Positions 17,801 through 25,644 of a DNA stretch of 64,000 nucleotides are shown here, in pieces. The stretch's first letter is position 1. Each line of letters starts with the position of its first letter. Location of the stretch: contig NZ_JACYFK010000001.1 of assembly GCF_014855515.1 (NCBI RefSeq), positions 1,612,001 to 1,676,000 on the forward strand, given 5' to 3'. The notes beneath the pieces are model-generated. The model searched no databases. It was given only the letters and a program-made list of their open reading frames with translations, and was not told where the DNA came from. Position numbers and translations under genes: made by a program. Source of the stretch: Euzebyella marina. GTDB taxonomy: Bacteria > Bacteroidota > Bacteroidia > Flavobacteriales > Flavobacteriaceae.

Positions 17801-19212
17801 CAAAAGGTGAGGCAGATATGCTTCGAAAGGCAATGGGTAAGAAAATCTTTGCCCTCTTGCAGAAGCTCAAGCCTAAATTTTTGGATGGTGGTGAGCAAAA
17901 AGGGCACCCTCGCGAGATATTGGAGAAGATTTGGAAAGACTGGGAGGCTTTTGCATCCTATGCATTCAATAAGAGCCACTCTACCTGTTACGCTTATATC
18001 GCTTATCAAACTGCTTATTTAAAAGCGCATTACCCGGCGGAATATATGGCTGCCGTTCTTAGTAATAACATGAACGATATCAAGCAGGTTACTTTCTTTA
18101 TGGAAGAATGTAAACGTATGGGGCTTGAGGTGTTGGGGCCTGACGTAAATGAATCGTATTACAAATTTGCCGTTAACCAAGATGGGGCTGTTCGTTTCGG
18201 AATGGGAGCCATCAAAGGTGTAGGTCGTGGTGCGGTCGAAACTATCGTTGAAAATCGTAAAAAAGAGGGCCATTTCAGGTCTGTTTTCGATATGGCCAAA
18301 CGAATTGACTTAAGGGCCGCTAACAAAAAGGCTTTTGAAAATTTGGCCGTTGCCGGAGGTTTTGATTCTTTTGGAGGTACCCATAGAGCTCAATATTTTC
18401 ATGATGAGGGCGATGGGGTAACTTTCTTGGAAAAGGTCATTAAATATGGGGCAAAATATCAAGAGAATGAGAACTCGTCACAAGTAAGTCTTTTTGGTGA
18501 TGCCAGTGAGGTGCAAATTCCCGAGCCTGTAGTGCCCCCGTGTGAAGATTGGGGTACCATGGAAAAATTAAGGCGTGAAAAAGAAGTGGTCGGTATCTAT
18601 ATATCTGGTCACCCTTTAGATGATTTTAAGACAGAGATACAAGCCTTTTGTAATGCGACCGTTTCCTGTGCCAATGATTTAGAAAATTATGTGAACCGAG
18701 AGTTGTCTTTTGCAGGTGTTATCACCGATGTGCAACATAGAACTTCAAAAAATGGAAAGGGATGGGCCGCTTTTACTTTGGAGGATTATTCCGATTCTTT
18801 TGAGTTTCGAATTTTTGGTGAAGAATATCTGAAGTTCAGACATTTCTTGATGATCAATTCGTTCGCTTACGTAAAAGCTTATGTTCGTGAAGGGTGGACC
18901 AATAGGGAAACGGGCAAAAAGGGAGACCCTCGTATTCAGTTCAATAGTTTTATGTTGCTACAAGACGTGATGGAAGCGTACGCCAGAAAACTGACCATTA
19001 AGTTGAATATTGATGATTTGAAGGAAGAAGATATCACTCAATTGAAAGAGACACTGGTTACCTACCAAGGTAGTCATCCTTTAAATTTTGTGGTCTATGA
19101 GATGGAGCAAGAAATAAAAGTCAATCTTACCAGTAGAAAACAAAAGGTTCAAATTTCAAGCGAGCTGTTGGCTACATTGGAGAAACAACAAGTTCATTAT
19201 AAGCTGAATTAA
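14827..19212 (+). CDS. dnaE: DNA polymerase III alpha subunit with fused N-terminal DnaQ-type exonuclease
   Basis: 1461 residues from ATG 14827 (an upstream TTG at 14791 is rejected). Residues 1 to about 195 are a DEDDh proofreading exonuclease: FDTETTG (D6, E8), VGQNVGFD (D105), HNATADVEAT (H170, D175). Residues from about 260 are the PHP domain (HLHNHS 263-268, then ALTDHANMMGAFHF). The polymerase core has GPGRGSAAGSVVAYCL and the catalytic PDIDIDF (D689, D691), with D857 in LKMDFLGLKTL as the third acidic residue. Helix-hairpin-helix and OB-fold regions follow. Standard DnaE is about 1160 residues, and the extra 300 are the exonuclease and linker. The fusion puts proofreading on the same chain as synthesis and is known from other Bacteroidota. 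Confidence 0.96.
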   Translation: MYLVFDTETTGLPKRWDAPITDTENWPRCIQIAWQLHDAMGNCIEHQDYLVQPEGFNIPFDAEQIHGISTELAEQDGVPLSEVLEKFNDAMSRTKFIVGQNVGFDVNIMGSEFYRMGVENPLQELPVLDTCTEETAMLCQIPGGRGGKFKLPTLTELHEFLFEEPFAEAHNATADVEATARCFLELVRKRQYSAEKLDVGPDYFRNFSEANPQEIQLIGLRHINLKKASKEIADALWEKDTGGVSQEEIKENIKTLEDAQFAHLHNHSQFSVLQSTIDIKSLVKAAAQDKMPAVALTDHANMMGAFHFVKEIGAHNKGVRDKNQEAAEKGEPEVEKEITPIIGCEFFVCEDHTNKNVKDYGYQIVMLAKNKKGYHNLAKMSSIAYTNGFYYVPRIDKNVIQRFKDDIIVLTGNLYGEVPGKVLNVGENQAEEALLWWKEQFGEDLYIEMMRHGQEDEDRVNQVLLQFAQKHDVKLVATNNTYYCAKDDAEAHDILLCVKDGEKQATPIGRGRGYRFGLPNQEYYFKSQEEMKGLFQDVPEAVLNVQEIVDKIEPFELARDVLLPKFGIPDEFKDPQDDEDGGKRGENAYLKHITYEGAKKRYGEITKEIEERLDFELEIIKNSGYPGYFLIVEDFIREARNMDVSVGPGRGSAAGSVVAYCLTITNIDPIKYDLLFERFLNPDRVSMPDIDIDFDDEGRGRVMDYVIKKYGANQVAQIITYGTMAAKSSIRDTARVLDLPLSDADRIAKLIPNMSKLAKIFGVSEADLKKKFRSDDLEKINELLNIAEGDDLEGQTLKMARVLEGSVRNTGIHACGVIITPDDITNFVPVSTAKDSDLYVTQFDNSVVESAGLLKMDFLGLKTLTLIKDTVKIVKAKHGVELVPDDFPLDDEKTYELFQKGDTVGIFQYESPGMQKHMKDLKPTVFDDLIAMNALYRPGPMDYIPSFIARKHGREDISYDLADMEEYLQETYGITVYQEQVMLLSQKLAGFSKGEADMLRKAMGKKIFALLQKLKPKFLDGGEQKGHPREILEKIWKDWEAFASYAFNKSHSTCYAYIAYQTAYLKAHYPAEYMAAVLSNNMNDIKQVTFFMEECKRMGLEVLGPDVNESYYKFAVNQDGAVRFGMGAIKGVGRGAVETIVENRKKEGHFRSVFDMAKRIDLRAANKKAFENLAVAGGFDSFGGTHRAQYFHDEGDGVTFLEKVIKYGAKYQENENSSQVSLFGDASEVQIPEPVVPPCEDWGTMEKLRREKEVVGIYISGHPLDDFKTEIQAFCNATVSCANDLENYVNRELSFAGVITDVQHRTSKNGKGWAAFTLEDYSDSFEFRIFGEEYLKFRHFLMINSFAYVKAYVREGWTNRETGKKGDPRIQFNSFMLLQDVMEAYARKLTIKLNIDDLKEEDITQLKETLVTYQGSHPLNFVVYEMEQEIKVNLTSRKQKVQISSELLATLEKQQVHYKLN

Positions 19213-19317
19213 CATCAATTATAAAAGTTATATAAGCTATGTTTGAAATAAATTACCTTGATAGCGTTATAGCTAAAATGAATTCTATTTGCGTAAGTAA
19301 GGCTTACAATTATTGAC

Positions 19318-19325
19318 TAAATTTG
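19318..19325 (+). promoter_or_regulatory. -7 box (TAAATTTG) of trxA
   Basis: An exact TAnnTTTG match 24 bases before the trxA ATG. The nearest TTTG upstream is 26 bases away, longer than usual. Confidence 0.45.
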
Positions 19326-19349
19326 CATAATCCAATAAAATAAACAAAA

Positions 19350-19667
19350 ATGGCATTAGAAATAACAGACGCAACTTTTGATGAAGTAGTCTTAAAAAGT
19401 GATAAACCCGTAGTAGTTGATTTTTGGGCAGCTTGGTGTGGCCCTTGTAGAATGGTAGGCCCCATCATCGAAGAGGTAAGTAGTGAATACGAAGGCAAAG
19501 CTGTTGTAGGTAAGGTAGATGTAGATGCAAACCAAGAATTTGCTGCTAAATATGGTGTTCGTAATATACCAACTGTATTGGTATTCAAAAACGGTGAGAT
19601 TGTGAACAGACAAGTTGGCGTTTCTCCTAAAAAGGTATATACCGATGCAATCGACGCGCTTTTATAG
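19350..19667 (+). CDS. trxA: Thioredoxin
   Basis: 105 residues, the normal length for thioredoxin 1. The active site is WCGPC (C30, C33) in [20 protein letters not shown], with the cis-proline in RNIPTVLVF. It has no signal peptide, so it acts in the cytoplasm as a general disulfide reductase fed by thioredoxin reductase. It has its own promoter box and a strong terminator, so it is a single-gene unit after dnaE. Confidence 0.97.
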   Translation: MALEITDATFDEVVLKSDKPVVVDFWAAWCGPCRMVGPIIEEVSSEYEGKAVVGKVDVDANQEFAAKYGVRNIPTVLVFKNGEIVNRQVGVSPKKVYTDAIDALL

Positions 19668-19689
19668 TAGTCAATCGTTCAGAGAATAA

Positions 19690-19724
19690 ATAAAGAACCC
19701 CGCACTAGCGGGGTTCTTTATTTA
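19690..19724. terminator. Bidirectional terminator between trxA and the HD-PycTM gene
   Basis: AAAGAACCCCGC (19692-19703) and GCGGGGTTCTTT (19708-19719) form a perfect 12-base stem with a 4-base ACTA loop. T-rich tracts flank both sides, so it can serve both convergent genes. Confidence 0.9.
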
Positions 19725-19740
19725 TAGGGTCTTAGTTTTT

Positions 19741-20943
19741 TTAGGTAGGTAATTCAATTATGCGTTCAGGGCCATAAAACTTTAGTGCTACAAAAAATGC
19801 AATGGTTGAAAGAATGATGCCTACCATGAAGATAGTATACGTCCACCGTAATAATTTATATTTTTTGTCGAGTACCACACCCAAAAAATACAAGTCTTTG
19901 GTTAGGGTATTGTAAACATACGTTTGATCTTTAATAAGTTCTTGTATGGCCCACTCATAGTCTTGCAATTTCATCTTATGAAAATTACCGAAGAAGAGTA
20001 GGTTCACATCTTTGTTCTCAACGTCTTTTTTATCAAATTCACCACTGGTTACATTGGGTCTGGTCGCCAGAACCGACATGACCATTGAGGCGATACTGAA
20101 CAACACAAAGATTCCCGTTGGGTATATTAAATAGTCATTGCTTGGGTTATCAAGTTTCGGGATTAAATTGGTCAGTAAAAGAGATATAATAATGGCATTG
20201 ACCGAAAGTAGTATATTGGCTTTGGTATCCGCAATATCACTCAATTTTAAGTGGTTGCGCATTGAAACCCGGTACATCGTCTGAATTCCGCGTTCAGGGC
20301 TTTGGTTCTTCAGCTTTACTTTGAGCTCTTCTTTCTTTCTGGTCTTGTTGGCCTTTTTGAGCTTCTTGACCAGTTTGTTCAAGTTGTCATCTTTGCCCTC
20401 TTGCCAGTTGGTCTTGGCGTAGTCGGTATAGAATCGGTGTTCGGTCTGAAACATTTTAATGTTGGCCTTCCTCCAAGCTTTTGGCGACATTTCCGCAATG
20501 CCCAACAGAGAAAGTTCTTCCCGTAGCATTTCAGAAGTATCGGCATAGCTAGACTGACCTAAATGCGATGAATCGGCATCCCTCATTATTTCTTCAGACA
20601 AGGTAGTAGGCTCATGTCCCCTTTCGGTTGCCATAATCAATGCACAAACGTTGTTGATTAGCTTTTCAGAACAGTCTTGTTGACTTAAAAATTCCTTGGC
20701 TATTTCGCAACTTGCGCGTTCGTGGTTTTGTGTACCTTTGGTATAACCTGTATCGTGAAGCCAGGCAGCAAGTATAATTGCGTTACTTTCCTTCTCATTG
20801 AGGTTATAGTGTTGCAGTAATTCTTTGCTACTTTTGACGACCCTTTGGGTGTGTCTGAGGTTATGGTATAAGTAATTATTATCCAATTTATTGACCAACA
20901 AGTCGGTCGCAAAATTTTCGGTCTTCGAAATTAAATCGGACAT
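19741..20943 (-). CDS. HD-domain phosphohydrolase fused to a Pycsar-effector-type transmembrane domain
   Basis: 400 residues from ATG 20943. A longer frame from 21018 is rejected because it overlaps the start of the divergent gene and MSDLISKTEN begins the HD fold. Residues about 15-200 are an HD domain: H31 (LRHTQRV), H63-D64 (AAWLHDTGYTKG), then H74, H110 and D122/D124 (MRDADSSHLG), a full metal-binding set. After a Lys-rich linker (about 215-240), residues 250-400 match the Pycsar effector membrane domain (DUF5706): RNHLKLSDIADTKANILLSV, two membrane segments, a soluble segment, and a last membrane segment near 370. In Pycsar antiphage systems related domains respond to cCMP/cUMP. No nucleotide cyclase gene is visible nearby, so a defence role is unproved. 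Confidence 0.85.
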   Translation of the reverse strand: MSDLISKTENFATDLLVNKLDNNYLYHNLRHTQRVVKSSKELLQHYNLNEKESNAIILAAWLHDTGYTKGTQNHERASCEIAKEFLSQQDCSEKLINNVCALIMATERGHEPTTLSEEIMRDADSSHLGQSSYADTSEMLREELSLLGIAEMSPKAWRKANIKMFQTEHRFYTDYAKTNWQEGKDDNLNKLVKKLKKANKTRKKEELKVKLKNQSPERGIQTMYRVSMRNHLKLSDIADTKANILLSVNAIIISLLLTNLIPKLDNPSNDYLIYPTGIFVLFSIASMVMSVLATRPNVTSGEFDKKDVENKDVNLLFFGNFHKMKLQDYEWAIQELIKDQTYVYNTLTKDLYFLGVVLDKKYKLLRWTYTIFMVGIILSTIAFFVALKFYGPERIIELPT

Positions 20944-20995
20944 AAAGCGGGTTTTACGCCCAAAATACGAAATAATAAGAACCAAGAGTATTCCT

Positions 20996-23900
20996 ATGCC
21001 CAAACATTTTGCGCTCATTGCATTTGTCGTTTTATTTACCGCCTGTGCGACTTATAGACCCAAATACAAGAATGGAAAAGGGGTTGAGACCTCTACCGAC
21101 AAAGAGGTAGTTCATACGTTTTATTTGATAGGCGATGCGGGACTATCGCCCATGAACGATATGAATAAAGCCCTGAAGATTTTCAAGAAAAAATTAGATG
21201 TGGCCGATAAGAATAGTACGGCCATTTTTCTTGGGGATAATATATACCCAGCGGGTCTACCAGACCCTAAAGATTCAACCCAAGCTTATCTGAAGGCCAA
21301 GAACGATTTGGATGCCCAAATCAAAACACTTGAAAATTTTAAAGGTCAACCATTGTTCATACCGGGAAACCATGATTGGTACACCGAAGGCTTGATTGGC
21401 TTAAAAAGGGAGCAAAAATATATTCAAAAAGCATTGGATAGTAAAGAAGTCTATTTTCCCGAAGATGGCTGCCCTATCAAGACTATCGAGGTCAACGATG
21501 ATGTTGTCATTATAGCCATAGATACAGAATGGTATCTCACCAATTGGGACAAGCGACCGGATATTAATGATAAATGTGACATTAAGAGTCGTGAACGGTT
21601 CTGGCTTGAACTGGAAGATGAGATCAAAGATAATCGCCAACGCACCACTATCATAGCTATGCATCACCCGGTATTCACTTATGGGTCGCACGGCGGGGAG
21701 TATACTTTTAGAACCAATTTGTATCCGAAGGGTAAGATAGGTCCTTTACCGATATTGGGCAGTTTTATCAATCTTTTGCGCCGCACTACAGGCGCCTCTA
21801 TAGAAGATATGCAGAACAAAAGGTATACCGAGCTTAGAAAACGCTTGATTACTTTGGCTCAATATTCCGAAAAGGTAATTTTAACTTCTGGGCATGAACA
21901 CACCCTTCAATATATTGTTCAAGACAATACACCTCAAATTGTAAGTGGATCGGGAGCTAAAAAGGGTGCTACACGTTTATTGAACGGTAGTCTTTTTTCA
22001 ACTGGCCAACGAGGGTATGCCGTACTTGATATTTATAAAGACGGTTCTTCTAAAGTTGACTTTTTTGGTGTGGGTGAAGATGATAATGAAGATTTTTTGT
22101 TTACTTCTCAAGTATTGCCGCCGAATCGAAAGATTTATGAAGGCAACTATCCCAGTTCATTTCCAAAAACGGTCAAGGCATCGGTTTATACAGATGAAGA
22201 GGTTGATAGAGGTAGGTTTTTTAAGTTTCTGTGGGGTGACCGTTATCGAAAATACTACGCCACCAAAGTTACCGCGCCCACGGTAAATCTTGATACGCTT
22301 ATGGGTGGCTTAGAACCTGTTCATAAAGGTGGCGGCCATCAATCGAAATCGTTGCGCTTAAGGCATAAGAGCGGTAAGGAATATGTTATGAGAGCCTTGA
22401 AAAAAGATGCGGAGTTATATCTTCAGGCCATGGCATTTCAAGACCAATATGTGATGGGCGAGTTTGAAGATACCTTTACTGAAAATTTTCTGTTGGATTT
22501 CTATACGGGCTCGCATCCGTATGCCCCATTTACCACCGCGGCACTTTCAGATGCCGTAGGCATTTATCATACGAATCCTGTTCTGTATTACATTCCCAAA
22601 CAACCAGCTTTAAAAGATTTTAACGAGAGCTTTGGTAATGAGCTCTACATGATTGAGGAACATGCGGGCGACGGACATGGTGATTTGGCAAGCTATGGGT
22701 ATTCTAACGACTTAAAAAGCACCGATAGTATGCTTGAAGATTTGCGTGACGATGAGAAATATGAAGTCGATTCTGAGCTATATCTGAGGGCCAGGCTTTT
22801 CGATATGGTATTAGGTGATTGGGACCGACATGTAGATCAATGGCGTTGGGCCGAATTTGAGGATAAAGAGAAAGACAAGATAATTTACAGGCCTGTTCCC
22901 CGCGATCGTGATATGGTGTACTCAAAACATGGTGACGGATTTTTTATGAACCTGGCCACTCGCATCGTTCCGGCTTTGCGACTGATGGAAGGGTTCAATG
23001 AAGAAATTAGAAGTGTAAAAGGCTTCAATTCTTCACCTAAAACCTATGTTCTTGATATGGCGTTGTTAACTGAAACAACGTTGAAACAATGGATAGACCA
23101 AGCCCACTATTTACAGAAAAATTTGACCGACGATGCTATTGATGAGGCTTTTTTATCATTTCCGGAAGAAGTAAGGGATGAATCGATAGATGAAATCAAA
23201 CGTATTCTTAAGACGAGATTGGCTCAAATCGATAAAACCGCGCGGACTTATTATGGTATATTGAACAAGTACGCGGTAGTGGTCGGTACCGATAAAGATG
23301 ATTGGTTCGAGATAAATGTTCTTAGCGATAATGAAACACAGGTAAAGGTCTATCGCAATATCAAGGGAAAGAAGGATAAATTGTTTTTCGAAAAAACCTT
23401 CAATGCAGGTGTAGCAAAAGAGATTTGGGTGCACGGGCTTGACGATGACGATCGATTTGAGGTGAATGGTGACGGGCCGAGTAGTATTCGAGTACGATTG
23501 ATAGGAGGTCGAAATAACGATGTCTATGAGTTAAAGCAGGGCGGTAATATTGCTATATATGATTATAAAGATAAAGAGAACACCCTTAAAGAAACGAAGA
23601 ATGCCAAAGTGAAGTTGACGAACGATTATAACGTTAACACCTACCTGCCACTTCAAATCCGAAGCTCGAACAACCAAATATTGCCAACCATCGGCTTCAA
23701 CCCAGATGACGGTGTTAAGATTGGTTTTAGCGATACCTTTACCTATAACGGTTTTAGGCAAAACCCCTTCACGCAACGACATAGATTGAATGCATCTTTT
23801 TACTTTGCCACTAGTGGTGTTGAGCTAGCTTACTCCGGTGAGTTTGCCGAAATTTTCGAAAATTGGAATTTTGATATATCAACCCGTTTTACAAGCCCTA

Positions 23901-24700
23901 ACTACAGTATCAACTTTTTTGGCTTCGGAAACGAAACTGTGAATAATGATGATGAACTTGATATGGATTATAATAGGGTGCGGATGGAAAATTTTGAGGT
24001 TAGTCCGTCATTGGTATGGCGGGGTCAACTGGGCGCCAAAATAAATGCTGGGTTTTCATTTGAGTCGGTGCATGTTGAAGAGACCGACAATCGCTTTATC
24101 AATACATTCTACATAGAAAATGGCGAAGAAAGTAGACTGTCATTTGTAGGTCTAAATGCAAAATATTCGTATTCAAATAGTGATAATACTGCGTTTCCGA
24201 CCTTGGGTATGGGTACTGCGCTAGAAATAGGGTATAAGAACAATATTAGCGAAGGCGGCGATTTTGGGTATATTATACCTGAAATCTCCTTTGATCATAA
24301 AATCATACCCAACGGCCGTCTTGTTCTGGCATCTAAATGGAAGGCGCACTTTAATATAGGTGATGGATATGAATTCTATCAAGCTGCCAGCATTGGCGGG
24401 CTTGATGGCCTTCGAGGTTTTAGAAACCAGCGTTTTACCGGAAGAAAGTCGTATTATCAAAATACCGATTTGCGCTATAGCCTGAGACGTATAAAAACTG
24501 AACTTTTGCCCGTAACCATGGGTCTTTATGGTGGTTTTGATTACGGTAGGGTATGGACGGATGAAAGCTCCGATATTTGGCACACTTCTTACGGTGGCGG
24601 TTTCTTTTTGAACGGCGCCGATATCTTGACTGCACGCGCGGCTCTGTTCCATAGCGTAGATGGACTTAGATTCTCTTTTGGTGTAGGTTTCGGGTTTTAG
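20996..24700 (+). CDS. Lipoprotein joining a metallophosphatase, a kinase-like middle region and an Omp85-type barrel
   Basis: 1234 residues from ATG 20996 (MPKHFALIAFVVLFTAC, lipobox LFTAC); the longer frame from 20891 overlaps the divergent HD gene. Residues about 40-330 are a calcineurin-like metallophosphatase: IGDAG (46-49), LGDNIYPAG (80-87), GNHDW (124-128), MHHPVFTYGSHGG and SGHEHTLQY. Residues about 440-700 are not a family I can name, but VMRALKKD (K469), LYMIEEHAGDG, LGDWDRHVDQW (D610, R611, H612) and PVPRDRDMVY (D637, D639) resemble the Lys, hinge, catalytic loop and metal Asp of FAM20/CotH/HipA-type atypical kinases. From about 890 on it is a surface antigen/Omp85 barrel, with LDGLRGFRNQRF (LRGF 1139-1142) and a C-terminal F. 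The enzyme parts would face the periplasm or the surface. Divergent from the HD-PycTM gene across 52 bases. Confidence 0.85.
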   Translation: MPKHFALIAFVVLFTACATYRPKYKNGKGVETSTDKEVVHTFYLIGDAGLSPMNDMNKALKIFKKKLDVADKNSTAIFLGDNIYPAGLPDPKDSTQAYLKAKNDLDAQIKTLENFKGQPLFIPGNHDWYTEGLIGLKREQKYIQKALDSKEVYFPEDGCPIKTIEVNDDVVIIAIDTEWYLTNWDKRPDINDKCDIKSRERFWLELEDEIKDNRQRTTIIAMHHPVFTYGSHGGEYTFRTNLYPKGKIGPLPILGSFINLLRRTTGASIEDMQNKRYTELRKRLITLAQYSEKVILTSGHEHTLQYIVQDNTPQIVSGSGAKKGATRLLNGSLFSTGQRGYAVLDIYKDGSSKVDFFGVGEDDNEDFLFTSQVLPPNRKIYEGNYPSSFPKTVKASVYTDEEVDRGRFFKFLWGDRYRKYYATKVTAPTVNLDTLMGGLEPVHKGGGHQSKSLRLRHKSGKEYVMRALKKDAELYLQAMAFQDQYVMGEFEDTFTENFLLDFYTGSHPYAPFTTAALSDAVGIYHTNPVLYYIPKQPALKDFNESFGNELYMIEEHAGDGHGDLASYGYSNDLKSTDSMLEDLRDDEKYEVDSELYLRARLFDMVLGDWDRHVDQWRWAEFEDKEKDKIIYRPVPRDRDMVYSKHGDGFFMNLATRIVPALRLMEGFNEEIRSVKGFNSSPKTYVLDMALLTETTLKQWIDQAHYLQKNLTDDAIDEAFLSFPEEVRDESIDEIKRILKTRLAQIDKTARTYYGILNKYAVVVGTDKDDWFEINVLSDNETQVKVYRNIKGKKDKLFFEKTFNAGVAKEIWVHGLDDDDRFEVNGDGPSSIRVRLIGGRNNDVYELKQGGNIAIYDYKDKENTLKETKNAKVKLTNDYNVNTYLPLQIRSSNNQILPTIGFNPDDGVKIGFSDTFTYNGFRQNPFTQRHRLNASFYFATSGVELAYSGEFAEIFENWNFDISTRFTSPNYSINFFGFGNETVNNDDELDMDYNRVRMENFEVSPSLVWRGQLGAKINAGFSFESVHVEETDNRFINTFYIENGEESRLSFVGLNAKYSYSNSDNTAFPTLGMGTALEIGYKNNISEGGDFGYIIPEISFDHKIIPNGRLVLASKWKAHFNIGDGYEFYQAASIGGLDGLRGFRNQRFTGRKSYYQNTDLRYSLRRIKTELLPVTMGLYGGFDYGRVWTDESSDIWHTSYGGGFFLNGADILTARAALFHSVDGLRFSFGVGFGF

Positions 24701-25557
24701 TTGGAAGGAAGCTGAAAGGAATATAGATTTCCTCCGCCGGCCTTTGATTTTTCATCCGATATAAGAAGGGTGTTGTCACTGGCAAAGGTTACTGATTCCA
24801 ATTGGGTGCGAACTCCAAGGTCAATCTCTTTCGATGTCGAATCGAAAAAATTGTCATTAGTGAAACCGGTAAACAGCCATATTTTTCCATATCCCAACAA
24901 AACGACCGTTTTACCATCGTCTGAAATATCGGCAGAAGTTATCCTGCAGGTCTCCCAATCGTCGCAAATATCGAGTTTGGCAATGAATTGAGCTTCATAG
25001 TCACCTTTGGAGTCAGGAACTTTGTATAACCGAGTTTCTCCAGTAAAAGGATTGGCCCTGTTCTTAGTGAATATGTACAGGTTTCCTTGATAATGAAAAA
25101 GTGCCTCGGCATCGAAGAGCCTATCTTTTTTCTTGGCAGGAAAGTCTTTTTGTTCAGGATAGCTAAAGGTTATCTTTTCCGCATCTATTTTATCTCCTTT
25201 TTCAACGTCCGGGTTGGGTAATTTATAAATGGTTAGGTCTTTTCGATCATTACGGTTGTTGCCAAAATCGCCGATATAAAGATTTCCTTCTTTATCCTCT
25301 GTTAGTTCTTCCCAGTCTCTATTTTTTGCATTTTTGACTTCCAACTTATTTAGTTGCTCGCCATCGAAGCTAATATTATATATAATATCATGGTTTCCAC
25401 TGTCGGCCACAAGCCAAGCCGAATCTCCCTGATAGTAGGCGATTCCGGAATTTTCTTTTAAATCACTGGGTAGTTTGCTCAAGAATTTAAGCTGCCCATG
25501 ATTGGCACAACTATAAAATAATGAGCAATATAGAAGAACCGCAGAAATGTTTTTCAA
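24697..25557 (-). CDS. Predicted beta-propeller lipoprotein, function unknown
   Basis: 286 residues. The signal ends in LFYSC (lipobox Cys17). The rest is beta-rich with blade-like repeats: ENSGIAYYQGDSAWLVADSG, NRDWEELTEDKEGNLYIGDF, RLFDAEALFHYQGNLYIFT, TSADISDDGKTVVLLGYG, and QLESVTFASDNTLLISDE. These resemble SdiA-regulated/esterase-like phytase propellers, but I do not recognise a catalytic set. The start is TTG (25555-25557), since a stop lies two codons upstream and no ATG fits the signal. The stop codon overlaps that of the convergent Omp85 fusion gene by 4 bases (24697-24700). Confidence 0.7.
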   Translation of the reverse strand: MKNISAVLLYCSLFYSCANHGQLKFLSKLPSDLKENSGIAYYQGDSAWLVADSGNHDIIYNISFDGEQLNKLEVKNAKNRDWEELTEDKEGNLYIGDFGNNRNDRKDLTIYKLPNPDVEKGDKIDAEKITFSYPEQKDFPAKKKDRLFDAEALFHYQGNLYIFTKNRANPFTGETRLYKVPDSKGDYEAQFIAKLDICDDWETCRITSADISDDGKTVVLLGYGKIWLFTGFTNDNFFDSTSKEIDLGVRTQLESVTFASDNTLLISDEKSKAGGGNLYSFQLPSN

Positions 25558-25644
25558 ATCTTACTATTGATTTGGGGTTTGTTAAAATAGGTTATGCCAG
25601 AAACTTGCAAGCTAAAGAAAAGATGCGTTTTAACGATCAGCAAT

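Noticed and set aside
20891-21018. Head-to-head overlap of the HD-PycTM and phosphatase/Omp85 genes
   Set aside because: The overlap exists only with the longest frames. The ATG codons at 20943 and 20996, which fit the HD fold and the lipobox, leave a 52-base gap.
24221-24652. 143-codon open frame on the minus strand in the Omp85 region
   Set aside because: It lies opposite a well-supported coding sequence and has no recognisable motif.
19741-24700. A complete Pycsar antiphage system
   Set aside because: The effector-type membrane domain is present, but no pyrimidine cyclase is encoded in the window, and the neighbour is an outer-membrane phosphatase fusion.
24697-24700. Overlapping convergent stop codons as a possible sign of gene fusion or error
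   Set aside because: Both proteins end at positions expected for their families; a 4-base convergent overlap is common in compact genomes.
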